Shown here piece by piece: positions 23,996 to 36,426 of a stretch of DNA of 64,000 bases. Each line of letters begins with the position of its first letter. Within the stretch, counting starts at the first letter, position 1. Source of the stretch: Stictocephala bisonia (lineage: Eukaryota > Arthropoda > Insecta > Hemiptera > Membracidae); contig JAQJVL010000147.1 in the NCBI GenBank assembly GCA_035578905.1, positions 538,906 to 602,905 on the forward strand, read 5' to 3'. A program made the translations under genes and the position numbers. Under the pieces are notes generated by a model, which was not told where the DNA came from, searched no databases, and saw nothing but the letters and a program-made list of their open reading frames with translations.

Positions 23996-25479
23996 CACTG
24001 AACAGGTCCTCGACACTGACTGGAGGACACTGAACAGGTCCTCGACACTGACTGGAGGACACTGAACAGGTCCTCGACACTGACTGGAGGACACTGAACA
24101 GGTCCTCGACACTGACTGGAGGACACTGAACAGGTCCTCGACACTGACTGGAGGACACTGAACAGGTCCTCGACACTGACTGGAGGACACTGTACAGGTC
24201 CTCGACACTGGAGGACACTGAACAGGTCCTCGACACTGACTGGAGGACACTGAACAGGTCCTCGACACTGACTGGAGGACACTGTACAGGTCCTCGACAC
24301 TGACTGGAGGACACTGAAAAGGTCCTCGACACTGACTGGAGGACACTGTACAGGTCCTTGACACTGGAGGACACTGAACAGGTCCTCGACACTGGAGGAC
24401 ACTGAACAGGTCCTCGACACTGACTGGAGGACACTGAACAGGTCCTCGACACTGGAGGACACTGAACAGGTCCTCGACATTGGAGGACACTGAACAGGTC
24501 CTCGACACTGGAGGACACTGAACAGGTCCTTGACACTGGAGGACACTGAACAGGTCCTCGACACTGGAGGACACTGAACAGGTCCTCGGCACTGGAGGAC
24601 ACTGAACAGGTCCTCGACACTGGAGGACACTGAACAGGTCCTTGATACTGGAGGACACTGAACAGGTCCTCGGCACTGGAGGACACTGAACAGGTCCTCG
24701 ACACTGGAGGACACTGAACAGGTCCTCGACACTGACTGGAGGACACTGAACAGGTCCTCGACACTGGAGGACACTGAACAGGTCCTCGACACTGACTGGA
24801 GGACACTGAACAGGTCCTCGACACTGGAGGACACTGAACAGGTCCTCGACACTGGAGGACACTGAACAGGTCCTCGACACTGGAGGACACTGAACAGGTC
24901 CTCGACACTGACTGGAGGACACTGAACAGGTCCTCGACACTGGAGGACACTGAACAGGTCCTCGACACTGGAGGACACTGAACAGGTCCTCGACACTGGA
25001 GGACACTGAACAGGTCCTCGACACTGGAGGATACTGAACAGGTCCTCGACACTGACTGGAGGACACTGAACAGGTCCTCGACACTGACTGGAGGACACTG
25101 AACAGGTCCTCGACACTGACTGGAGGACACTGTACAGGTCCTCGACACTGACTGGAAGACACTGAACAGGTCCTCGACACTGACTGGAGGACACTGAACA
25201 GGTCCTCGACACTGACTGGAGGACACTGAACAGGTCCTCGACACTGACTGGAGGACACTGTACAGGTCCTCGACACTGACTGGAGGACACTGAACAGGTC
25301 CTCGACACTGACTGGAGGACACTGTACAGGTCCTCGACACTGACTGGAGGACACTGTACAGGTCCTCGACACTGACTGGAGGACACTGTACAGGTCCTAG
25401 ACACTGACTGGAGGACACTGTACAGGTCCTCGACACTGACTGGAGGACACTGTACAGGTCCTCGACACTGACTGGAGGA
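23996..25479. repeat. 28/32-bp minisatellite, about 49 units
   Basis: The unit is CTGAACAGGTCCTCGACACT then GGAGGACA (28 bp), or with an extra GACT (32 bp). The left and right thirds are mostly 32-bp units; the middle (about 24360-25030) is mostly 28-bp units. A CTGTACAGG variant is commonest near the right end. All three minus frames stay open for 469-481 codons, giving Ser/Cys/Pro-rich repeats, because no frame of the unit has a stop. This is a DNA property of the array, not evidence for protein. Confidence 0.97.
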
Positions 25480-26470
25480 AGGTAATAATCCCCCTGCCTG
25501 TTGGAACGATTGACAAAGTTCGGCGCGCTTTAGTCCTATTATTTGGCCAGTAATTCTGTAACTTCTCTAACTGAAATTCCCCGTATGGGCTCGTAGTCAT
25601 GTACACGACTTATACATGTCTGTTAGTACTAGACATTCATGGTAGCAAACAATATCATATGAATTGTAAAATGCATTATATATTTCTAGACTCCAAACGT
25701 TATTCACTTCGCACACTGAAATCGTAATACTGTACAGTCATAATATTTGCTAGCATAGTAAATAAAATGAATTTATTAAAAAATATAATGCAAAAATGCA
25801 AAAATCTCATTGAAATGTTAATGTAAAGATAAATGTTCTATAATATCATATTTAGTTGGAAACTGTAAAGCTAAGAAACTTAACATATATAAAATTAGCT
25901 TGTTCTTACTAAATACAATTAATTTTATAAAATTTTAAAAAGTAAAACAATGAGTTTTTACATTTTTATGCTTTTATTGAAATCTTATTTTAACGATGTT
26001 TTTGTTTTTCTTACACTTCATTCTAAACCTAAACAACTAAATAATCTAGTGAGATACTTCTTTAATTAAATGGTTTTGTAAGGTGAAGTTATTAACAGAC
26101 AACGTTATGAATGGCAGGAGATTTGTTTCAGTTCGAAATATTGCAGTGCACTATGAATATAACACAAAAATCAATTTTTCACCCGAAAATGACTGGTTAA
26201 TATGACGTTCTTGTATCTATAAATTGTACTTTATTCATAATAAATATGTTTAAATAGTGGAGACAGTTACAATAGCTGTCATAATTAATGGAAATCGTGA
26301 ATTCGAATAATGGAAACTTGGAAATGGTAAAATTACTTACTCATTTTAATAAATGCAACATAGTATTTATTTACTCATCATAAGTTTACACTTTTAATGC
26401 CTATATAACTATACTATGCATATCAAACAGCTATAAAATTAACCTCAAAGGTGATTTTTACTGTTTCGTA
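25480..26470. other. AT-rich intergenic DNA
   Basis: The first 130 bp are less AT-rich; the remainder is AT-rich and unique with no reading frame of note. Confidence 0.4.
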
Positions 26471-26479
26471 ATAAATAAC

Positions 26480-26700
26480 TCTGTTGCTTCCAGCAGTTAA
26501 CCTAACTTTCCACCCCGATGCAGCCCTTGGAGTTTTGAAGGGCTTCTAAGCCTTTGAGTATGATCTTGTCATGTAAGCAGTGCCTCACTTAATTATCTGC
26601 TTATGAGGGCTAAGTGGGATGATTATCAAAGTTGTAATCCTACCAAAGGCTTCCTACTTAACTTTGACGTAAGACCGGACGTCAATTTACAACTATTTAC
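26480..26700. other. GC-richer unique island
   Basis: About 220 bp (CACCCCGATGCAGCCCTTGG, GTAAGACCGGACGTCAATTT) stand out in composition and are not repeated in the window. No long frame. Confidence 0.25.
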
Positions 26701-26970
26701 AAGGATTACCTCATGTAAAGATTAGTGCAACTAGCTTTATGTTATATGATTATTTGTATTTCATAATAATAAGCGTTTACAAAACAGTATCACCATTAGA
26801 TATTCTAAATTAGTATATTTTACAGCATTTAAATTAAAATCTTATGAATAGCGTTATTTTCAGTTATGATTGTTCTTATATTTATCAATTAATTGTTTTG
26901 ATATTTACTATCTTTTCGCTAGTATATACTCTATAGTTATAGTTTTCTAGTAAGAATATAATGTATTTTC

Positions 26971-27085
26971 AGTACAAGTGAATATCAAACTACACAATAT
27001 AAGTACAAAAAGTACAAATATTATCGTGGTCGATTTCAGTGAACCACGTTTACCTTCCTCAGACCAGAGTATTCACAAAAGAATG
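26971..27085 (+). mobile_element. Relative of the 14.4-kb inverted-repeat element
   Basis: It begins AGTACAAGTGAATATCAAAC, passes CAATATAAGTACAAAAAGTA, and reaches TCGATTTCAGTGAACCACGT then ACCTTCCTCA. The same order (AGTACAAGTAAACG, one 31-bp-like unit, GATTTCGGTGAACTAAGCTC) is found at 14440-14985, but here there is only about one copy of the unit that is tandemly expanded there. Confidence 0.65.
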
Positions 27086-27089
27086 AAAC

Positions 27090-28700
27090 TTTGGTTCAAC
27101 TACTCTTCTTACATAATACTTAACATTTGTCAAGGTCGGAAAACTCGTGAGGTTTGGCTGAAGTTACCAGAAAGGTCACTATTGAAATATTGCTAACAAT
27201 GCAGACAAAATGTTGTCTAAAATCGTCTAAAGATTGGCTATACTTTTATGAGAGATGCTTTTTTTACCCTGCAAAAGTTAGGATTTTACAAAAAAAAAAT
27301 ACTCATTTTTAACCACTTTAAAACAGTAAGTTCAATCTTTTTTTTAAAGTGATTGGAACTGCATGATTACCGAAATATGTTTGCCCGAAAACTATTGCTT
27401 CCTAGTGTTTTTGTCTGCTGAAAATAAATAGTGAACAATTTACTCAGAATCATAATTAACCTCATCATTCATACGTTAGTCAAGATTTTAATGCGTTATC
27501 TTAATACAGCTTATTCCTAATATATTGTCAGCTCATCTATAAGGTAATATAATACTTTTTTTAGTAAAAACTTACAAACGTAATAACTTAGAAAAACATT
27601 TTCGAGTCATACCAAATAGGCTATATATTTTTAAATATATAGAATTTGAATAGTTTTTATATCATAAAAGCACGATGCGTTTATCAAATGCATTTTACTT
27701 CCCTTATGACTCACAAATAACTATTTGTCAATCAATCAACCCTTTCAAAACAGGTAAAAACAAGGGACATTTCCCTCCACAAATGTTTGCGTTCCAATAT
27801 ATATTTCTCTCATTTCATCTCCTTTATTTTATTAACTCGGCTAGTGGCGTTGACGTCCTTAGATCCAGATGCCATCTAGATCTAAACATAATTTATTATG
27901 TGAATTTGAGCCAGTTAATGATCTTGAATGGTTTTATAGCGATCTCAAAATCAAAAGCAACTCATATGATTTAAAAGGCTTTTCTAAATAATTGGTCAAC
28001 TTTTTTAATGTTGTAAACCCTATTTAAGCTGGTGTTGTTTCGACGAGCCTCCACTGAACTCAAAGTTGCTATTATTGACAGACTCGTAGCTGACAAAGCC
28101 TTTGACTGGCGATTGTTAAACTTCAGCTGAGCCCGACAGAGAGCTTTGTGTTTGATCTTAGCAGTGAAATTACAAGCAGTAAGCTTTGGAAATATAGGTT
28201 GGTCAGAAACTCTAAGGTATGTTGAGTTTTCGGGGTTTGAACGGTCGCTCCATCGTTTGACTTAAAGGTTCCTAACTCTATGAAGTCAAAAGCAAACATT
28301 TATCTTGGCCCTATAAAGTACTTTAATAGTTACATTTTATGAAAGCTCAGCTTTAGAGACTTATAGAGAACCCTTTGGCGTAGATGTTATTAATTTTCCT
28401 TGTTTTAATAATGATAACTTTTAAAATGTTTGGCTCTTTAAAAGCCAGTCTTTCCAAAAAAACAAAAGAACTAGTCAGATAAATATTTTAAGACAGTCAA
28501 ATAAAAGTTACATTTTATGATTACCTTGGTTTTAGAGGATTAGAAAAATTTCTATACAGTACATATTATTAATATTCTTAACATTAATAACAATAATTTT
28601 AAAAACGTTTCAATTATATATAAAATCCACAAAATATCATTTAAAGTTTTTGAAAAATTATTGTTTGAAATTAAGTTTTAAAGTTTTCAGGAGGGCGCTT
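27090..28700. other. AT-rich intergenic DNA
   Basis: The 99-codon plus frame at 27675-27974 has no recognisable domain. 28030-28280 is moderately less AT-rich. No gene is assigned. Confidence 0.4.
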
Positions 28701-28701
28701 A

Positions 28702-28860
28702 AGCAGATACCACATTTAAGTCAAGTGTTCGTGGAAAACATAATACTAAAAAGTTTAACATTCTTGAAGGTTATTGTTAAATAACAATAGCCTGCAAGAA
28801 TGATTGACTTTTTTAGTACTACCTTTCCCAAGAACACTTGACTTAAATGTGGTATCTGCT
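28702..28860. mobile_element. Foldback MITE, 159 bp
   Basis: The left arm AGCAGATACCACATTTAAGT (continuing CAAGTGTTCGTGG) and the right arm read in reverse (same start, continuing CAAGTGTTCTTGG) pair almost to the centre (AATAACAATAGC), so each arm is about 75 bp. Transcription would give a long hairpin. No target duplication is obvious. Confidence 0.8.
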
Positions 28861-30230
28861 CCGTACTTCATTTCAAAATTTTTTCATGTAAATTACCAAC
28901 CAGCAAGATTGATTTTCAATAATACATAATAATGGCACAGCACATTACTGTAAATTGATTAACTTATTTTACGACATAAAATTTAAGATCCGTAGTCAAA
29001 CTTAACATATCATCTCTAAACTTGTGTCATTGACGTAAATATATAATATGTACACTACTTAGTAATGCTCAAACAGTTCTTGAAAAAAACATGCCTGATA
29101 TTTCAAATTGGTATCAGGTAAACACTTTTATATGTTGATCAATAGTTGGAAACATCTAAAATAAAATTAAATATGAGTCTTATCTTATATCATTCAATAC
29201 TTTTATTTAATCAAAATCGTTACCAAAATACCAGCTTTCAAAAACTCTACAGATGTTAATACCAGGTCCATACATTCTTCGTTGATGGTTAACTACAAAT
29301 ATATATAACCCCTCTAAACAGACTGCCCTATTTGTGGAATATTTACGTTCACTTGTAATTTACATCTTCCAAACACAAATCATTTACAAGTAAAAATTAC
29401 AAGAGGTTACCATCTCTGTCTTGTTCTTCCTTAGCGTGTATTTTCGTTGAACACCTAATGATCCTCTCTCCCTTGTGGGTGAGTCGACACTGCACGTGTA
29501 TGTTCTATGGGTGGGAGGTTTCAACACACAGACTATAATATATTACAAGAAAACTTGTAATATAATAATATTTACTCGTATTCTCATTCATATATGTGAT
29601 AAATATTATGCCACCGTCGTCATTGACCAGAAACCATATGCTGCTTATAAAATATCTTATAAAATATATCCACTAAAATATTTTCCAGTAAGATTTTCAA
29701 CTGATCTCCAAGGAATTCATTAATATTAAAATAATATATTATTTAATTTGCGTTATCATAAAGGGAATAAAGATATCTTAAAATCTCCCCCTTTTCAAAT
29801 TATACGTTTTTTATTTTTTTATCTCAATATATTTCAAATACTTTTCAATTATCTTATTGAGAGAAATACTTATTGTATCAGAGCAACCAATTGGATATTG
29901 AAGTCGTTTAAAAATTCATAATAGACATAATGAAATAAATGTAACGTTCTCGTTTACTGAAAAATGTCAGTTCATGTTTTATATTGGTCCAAAACTTTCA
30001 ATATTCCAAGAAGTAAGTTCGTTTAAGGACTCTTACAAATCCTTGCTAGAAAAACGGTAAGTTTTAGGCTAGAGCTTGATTGTTTCTTATTCTGTATAGC
30101 TTCTATCTGGTGTTTTTTGTTTTCTTTGGCAATATTTTTTTCAATTTGGGAGGTTATCCTAACGCAGAATTCGTATCACAATCCATGATGACTACTCAAC
30201 AAGAAAATCTCTGATAGTAGCATAGTTTTT
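28861..30230. other. AT-rich intergenic DNA with a minisatellite relic
   Basis: 29470-29525 holds GTGGGTGAGTCGACACTGCA, then CGTGTATG and ATGGGTGGGAGG, which resembles one to two worn units of the 36-bp family in plus orientation. The rest is AT-rich and unique. Confidence 0.4.
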
Positions 30231-30236
30231 TCTTTC

Positions 30237-30723
30237 TTCTTACATTCTTACATATGAGACGCCGACACAACGTTGTTGGTATTTTAAGGTGAATATGAAT
30301 GGTTATATGAGTGTAGGATGAGTGTGGATGGGTGTAGTCTGGTTACTGTCTGAGTTCAACTGTTCCTCAGAAAGGGCTTATTAATAGCCCAACAACCAGG
30401 GCAACTAAGGGACCTACAGCTTTACGTGGAATCCGAACCACGTAGTGCTGGTCTGATTTTCAGCTAATTGACAAGCTTGATACTCAGTTATCTCCCCCAA
30501 ACAACATCCGCACAATGATTACCACCCAACATGGACACCCCAGACTTCTCTAGTAGTGTCCACGCCGATAGCAACCATCAAGCGGACGCTATGTCGGTAT
30601 TAAGAGGACCGAACATCCAACCTATCGCCTACAATGTCTCAAAAACTTTGTCCCCGTGTAGCTGGGTTACAGCACTGCGCTACTAGTTCTGGAGGCTGTT
30701 AGGCTACGAATGTTCATTCATTA
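30237..30723 (+). mobile_element. Dispersed repeat E, copy 3 (most complete)
   Basis: The left half matches 11624-11900 (CATTCTTACATATGAGACGC, AGTGTAGGATGAGTGTGG, CCTCAGAAAGGG, GGGACCTACAGCTTTACGTG). The right half matches 17828-18126 (AGACTTCTCTAGTAGTGTCC to CTACGAATGTTCATT). The minus strand carries GTGGTTCGGATTCC, similar to a tRNA-type B box, but no convincing A box is placed correctly. It is a non-coding transposable element of uncertain class. Confidence 0.8.
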
Positions 30724-30734
30724 ATATAAGAAGA

Positions 30735-30930
30735 ATGATAGAGTTTCTAATTGAATTTCAAGAAACGTGTGGTACTGTTTCAGTTACTTTGCCCATCTAC
30801 CTTTAAACATAAAACAAAAACTGAAAAGAAAAAAATCGTTTAAAATGTTGTTTTTTGTTTAATGGTTGATGTGCAAAGTAACTGACGCAGTATCATATGT
30901 TTCTTGACATTTAATTAGAAACTCTATCAT
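30735..30930. mobile_element. Foldback MITE, 196 bp
   Basis: The left arm ATGATAGAGTTTCTAATT, then CAAGAAAC, then CAGTTACTTTGC pairs with the right arm in reverse order over about 70 bp, leaving a short A/T-rich loop. It lies 12 bp beyond dispersed repeat E copy 3. No coding capacity. Confidence 0.8.
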
Positions 30931-32080
30931 CTAAATTTTGTCGAATAAAAATGAAATCTTTAAAAACATCAGTGACATTACGATCATATGTCATGTCATG
31001 ATATATGTATGTATCTGGATGTTAATTGATTTTATTAACTCTTAGATTCCATTGTCCGAATATAATGTATATTTTCTCTTATAGAAAGGAAATTAATCCT
31101 TTCTACTACATTGTTTAGAAAGTGAAATAGTCTTTTAATCTGCTGTTACGTTTACAAAAGTATTAATCTTATCTATTTAGGTTCTTAGGTTTCATATGAT
31201 CCTTACTGCGTTTTACAGTGCCTGAATATGATGCAAGACATGATATAATCTACTTTACCCTCAGCCTGTATTGTACGTGTATCAACTAAGTCTTTTGTCT
31301 GGAATTCTAACCTAAACTGTAGAGAAGCGTTGTTAAAACAATTGGTTAGTTTTCACAGTGAAACGTAGTTCCATGTAACAGAGACAAATGTTTCTACACA
31401 GACACGACTGACAAGAAATTGGATTGTTACAAAGGAAGGGCTGAGGTCCCACCCCATAAATTATTATTCCCATGTTGTCTGTCACGTATCACGCATCTCA
31501 ACCCCCCTCCCTCCCAACCCCCGTATTAATTGTGTTGAATCGTCCAAAATTGCATACAACACTGGAATACTTAAAACGTCTAAATATTTACGTTAGCGTA
31601 AATTATGTTGTAACTGATCCAGTAATGAAGACTACATTTCTGTTTAGTACTGAATATAATTAAAACTAGAAAATATCCATATTTATAGTTATATGATCAT
31701 AGTTTTGGCTTTAAGCTAATTAATTAAAACTGATACAACACAGTATATTGAACTATTATTGATAAGGGTTCAGTTTTTGACACATATGGCTGTCTAATAA
31801 AAAGTAATATTGATTCTTTGAAGCTTTATTCAACGTGTTCTAGTTTTGTTTTGAAAAAATGTTATAATGTTACAATGTATAAGGGGTCTTGAAGCTATAC
31901 CTATACTTATAGTCTACCTATAACATTACCTATACCTATAAAACTTACATCTCTTTCATGACAGAATCAAAACATATCCGCATTCAAACCTTTTATAGTT
32001 CTTTTTCATGATGGAATCAAACATTACCATACCTGTTTTTCGCAATTTCCATATATATGTTATAATTTCTCAACACTACG
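30931..32080. other. AT-rich intergenic DNA
   Basis: A short C-rich stretch occurs at 31498-31525. The 63-codon frame at 31472-31663 has no motif. No gene is supported. Confidence 0.4.
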
Positions 32081-32089
32081 TTAATGTTA

Positions 32090-32520
32090 AAACCACTGTA
32101 GGTGTATGGGCGGGTGGGTGGGTCAACACCACTGTACGTGTATGGGTGGGTGGGTGGGTCAACACCACTGTACGTGTATGGGCGGGTTGGTGGGTCAACA
32201 CCACTGTACATGTATGGGCGGGTGGGTGGGTCAACACCACTGTACGTGTATGGGTGGGTGGGTGGGTCAACACCACTGTACATGTATGGGCGGGTGGGTG
32301 GGTCAACACCACTGTACATGTATGGGCGGGTGGGTGGTTCAACACCACTGTACGTGTATGGGCGGGTGGGTGGGTCAACACCACTGTACGTGTATGGGTG
32401 GGTGGGTGGGTCAACACCACTGTACATGTATGGGCGGGTGGGTGGGTCAACACCACTGTACGTGTATGGGTGGGTGGGTGGGTCAACACCACTGTACATG
32501 TATGGGCGGGTGGGTGGGTG
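32090..32520 (+). repeat. 36-bp G4 minisatellite, 12 units, no indels
   Basis: TATGGG recurs exactly every 36 bp from 32105 to 32501. The unit is TATGGGCGGGTGGGTGGGTC then AACACCACTGTACGTG. Ten of 12 units keep GGG-N-GGG-N-GGG-N-GGG, a canonical one-nucleotide-loop G-quadruplex motif; units 3 and 7 have a broken tract. Sites 'C or T after the first GGG' and 'CGTG or CATG' vary between units. Open frames in both directions (up to 171 codons) come from the repeat. Confidence 0.97.
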
Positions 32521-32524
32521 TAAT

Positions 32525-32785
32525 GAACATTATAATTAGAATATTTAGTTTTTTAGTTTAATTGTACATTTGTTAAAAAAAAACACACACACACACTTTG
32601 TGACGCTATTAAAATTTGTAATAGTTACATTTGTATTTTTATTAATTTTGAACACAAAAGCTCACAAGCCTTCAGAATAAGTCATTTAGGTAAAGAAGCC
32701 TTAATTAAGTATTAATCTTTAATCAGCTAAGGTTAATTAGTTAACTTGTCAATGATTACAAATACGTATAGTTAAATATGCTGTT
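32525..32785. other. AT-rich spacer
   Basis: AT-rich spacer with a small (AC)n run at 32583-32597; nothing else is recognised. Confidence 0.4.
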
Positions 32786-33450
<665 letters not shown>

Positions 33451-33454
33451 TGAG

Positions 33455-33880
33455 AAAAAAACAGACATTTGAAAATTTAAACTAAGATATGTATCAGATA
33501 TAAATTAATGATCTACCTATATAATAACAAAGAAAAAAATATATATGCTTGACAGTTATTTTTGTACATTTAGGCCTGTTGAAATAATACAATATGAGAT
33601 AATTAACACAAAAAACATTAAATAGAATAATTGTTGGCCTATTAACAACTATAACAAACCAAATTGTATAGTAAGACTAACAAAGATTAATAATATTATA
33701 AACATAAAAATAAACAAATAGCCATAAATCATATTATAAATAAGTAGAAACAGACAAGCTATCGTACAAACATTTAACAGACATTCCGGGTAAGATTAGC
33801 AAATGTTGAGCAATGTTTGATAAAGGTAAGCTTTAGTTACATGTTATGAATCATAGGGCAGTACCCGGCTGGTAGGGGCC
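33455..33880. other. AT-rich spacer
   Basis: No feature is recognised between the microsatellite and the LINE tail. Confidence 0.4.
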
Positions 33881-34085
33881 AGTTTATTTATTTATTTTTT
33901 TTTTTTTCAAATTCCAGTGGAGGAAATAATGTGTTTACTGATACTGTACTTGCGTTGTTTTGATAAATATAACCTAATTTACAAAAATAAATATTTTAAA
34001 TATCAAAATTATTATTATAATCAATAAAAGATGAAGACAATTTATATTTAACCAGTGATAAAAGTGTATAACTTGTGTTTAGCGA

Positions 34086-34772
34086 TTAATTAGGTTTTAG
34101 TTTGATTACTTCTTTTAAGGAATGTAAGTTTGTTATTTGAAAATAAAATATTTTTTTAATGTATTTTTTATTAGTTTTGGTTTGTAAGGTTTGTAAATCT
34201 ATAGGTAAAGAATTAAGTAAACGTGGTATTTTATATTGTATTGTACATTTTCCGTAGTTATTCGAATGCCTCTGAACTACAAACTGCCTGTACCTCAGAT
34301 TGTATACTGTATTATAAATAATTCTTAGCTCAGGTTTAAAATAATGTCTGCATAGATCAGTGTACCTAGCTAAGTTATCTAAGCTCATTATTCCTAATAG
34401 TTCAAGTGGGATTTCACTAAATAATACTTTTATAATTATTTTTGAAATATTCTTAAGAGGGAACAGTATATATTCCGAAACCAGATAATAAATATTTATT
34501 CCATAAAAGAAAACACGCTGAATTAAAATAAAATACATCAATCTTCTATTGCTAATAGGAAAACATTGACTAATTTTTTGGTATTTGAATAATGCAACTC
34601 TAAGAATATTTGTTAACCATTTAGCCTGTTTATTAAACTGCACATCTGAACCTAAATGAACTCCCAAATGTTTGATACAATTAACAGAAGCTAAATTATT
34701 ACAATTGCATTGACTTTGCTCTCTCAAACATGTATAGCTGTGACATATTAATCCGCTATTTCTATTCAACAT
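34086..34772 (-). pseudogene. LINE no. 1 RT C-terminal part
   Basis: A 228-codon open stretch downstream of the YADD block. CIKHLGVHLGSDVQF matches the usual 'vKfLGv.ld' motif after the palm domain, and the rest (FPISNRRLMYFILIQRVFFY) matches the post-RT region of LINE polymerases. It is separated from the palm-containing frame by a stop at about 34916 and a frame change. It ends in a stop at about 34086, 200 bp before the A-rich tail. Confidence 0.85.
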
Positions 34773-34918
34773 CTTATCTATTTTAACACGTGGATTTTTA
34801 AAAATTATTGACTTTGTTTTGCTACCATTTAATTTAATTTACTTATTTAAAAAATATTTAGTTGGTAAATTAAGCTCATTTTGCATGAGACTAACCCCTG
34901 TGTTAACATTTGTATGTA

Positions 34919-35302
34919 CTAAAACAATAAATTATCGTCTGCATATTGCAATATTTTACTGTTAAGTTTTAAAGAAGCTAAATCATTAATGTAAATATTA
35001 AATAGTGTAGGAGACAAAATACTTCCTTGTACCAAACCAGTACTTTTATTGGTACACTCACTCACAAAAGATCCAATAGAAGTGCAAATCTTTCTTTCTT
35101 TAAAGTAATTACCAAAAACCTCTTCAGTCTGCCACATATTACAAATATCAGATAGTTTTCTCAACATGATATCATAATTTACCAAGTCAAATGCCTTTGT
35201 AAGATCTGTTGTTACTGCTATGACAAACTTGTTCTCATTCAAAGCTCTGTTTATTTCCTCTTTTAAAGTTTCTAATAAATGGACTGTTGATTTATTTGCC
35301 AT
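34919..35302 (-). pseudogene. LINE no. 1 RT palm and fingers fragment
   Basis: A 127-codon fragment with the RT core: TTDLTKAFDLVNYDIM around residues 31-46 (first catalytic Asp), GLVQGSILSPTLFNIYIND around 89-107, and YADD at 120-123. The three catalytic carboxylates are still present although the reading frame breaks on both sides: it overlaps the next fragment (35272-35514) in another frame and stops four codons after YADD. Confidence 0.92.
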
Positions 35303-35514
35303 GAAACCAATAGCTCTTTGCTAATTATACCAAACTTATTTAGGTATTTATTTATCTGGGAGTTTACATAATGCTCTAGTATCTTTGTTATGACATATAT
35401 TGATCCAATTGGTCTGTAGCAATTTAGGTCTTGTTTATTGCCCTGATCGAAGAAAGGCCTCAAATGAGTCACTTTCATATTCATATTTAAAGGCATCAAT
35501 GGTTTTTTTTTCAA
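35272..35514 (-). pseudogene. LINE no. 1 RT N-terminal fragment
   Basis: This 80-codon stretch reads VTHLRPFFDQGNKQDLNCYR then PIGSIYVITKILEHYVNSQI. It is the standard RT block 1 ('v.PifKkGd..d..NYRPIsl..v.sKi.E'). It is offset in frame from the palm fragment, so at least one indel lies near 35290. Confidence 0.88.
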
Positions 35515-35529
35515 TTGAATGAATTAATA

Positions 35530-35730
35530 TTATTTTAAATTATGGGTATTGTTTTTAATATATTGTGGTCTTATGTTATTAGGACCTGCTGAAGAATGTA
35601 AATTGACCTTACTAAGAGCTAAATTAAGCAGTTCTTCATTAATATTAATTACGTTCATGCTCAATCGATTTCTTATCTTGTAGTTACCTTCATTCATTTC
35701 ATCGTTTATATCAATAGGCTGACCAACCAT
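35530..35730 (-). pseudogene. LINE no. 1 pre-RT fragment
   Basis: A 66-codon stretch ending in LHSSAGPNNIRPQYIK, the counterpart of the 'kssGpDgi' block (block 0) found just ahead of the RT fingers in LINE polymerases. It lies in its own frame, separated by a stop. Confidence 0.75.
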
Positions 35731-36426
35731 TTCATTATTTATGCTTATTACTATTTTCCCAAAATTAGAGTTAAAAACATTTGTCAGACATTTATATCTT
35801 CATTAGAATCAATTTTAAAGTTTCGTTTAATTGATTCTATAATGGATGGCCTTTTTGTTTTATTAACGACTTGCTCGACTGTATCCCATGTTTTCCAAAT
35901 ATTTTTCGAATTCCCTGAAATATATTTAAGGTGATAACAAGTCTTGGCTGCTCTTATTCTACTAGTAACTATATTTCTGGACCTTTTTAATGTTATTTCT
36001 TATTTCTACATCATATTTGTCTCTCTTAACTAGTTTCCATTAATAGTTTTTTTCTGCTATTAGAGATCTTATTTCATTATTAATCTATGGAACATATTCA
36101 TTATAGTTATTTACTTTTTCTTTAACTTTAGAACAGTGAAAGATGTTAGTAAATTTGTCGACTATTTTATTATATATTTCATTTGGATCTTGAATATCTA
36201 GAATAGGCCACCAGTTTTCTTGCCTTATTCCAAAATTTATTTTCCTTGAATCTAATATTTCTTTCATAACTTTAGAATTAGCTCACACAAATGTTTTTTT
36301 AAAGTCAATCATTAAACTTGTCCGATAATGGTCAGCTAGTTTTTCTTCTATCGTGTAGGCTTTATACCGAAAATCAGGCAGTCTAATATTAATATGGTCG
36401 AGACATGATTGAACTAAGTTACCATT

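Noticed and set aside
23996..25479. CRISPR-like array or a repeat-protein gene
   Set aside because: Units are directly adjacent with no unique spacers, the setting is eukaryotic, and all three minus frames are equally open, which fits a minisatellite rather than coding.
30237..30723. tRNA-derived SINE status for repeat E
   Set aside because: A B-box-like string exists on minus, but there is no A box at the right distance and one copy has terminal inverted repeats instead.
32008..32561. Five overlapping reading frames on both strands
   Set aside because: They arise from the 36-bp unit, which has no stop in most frames.
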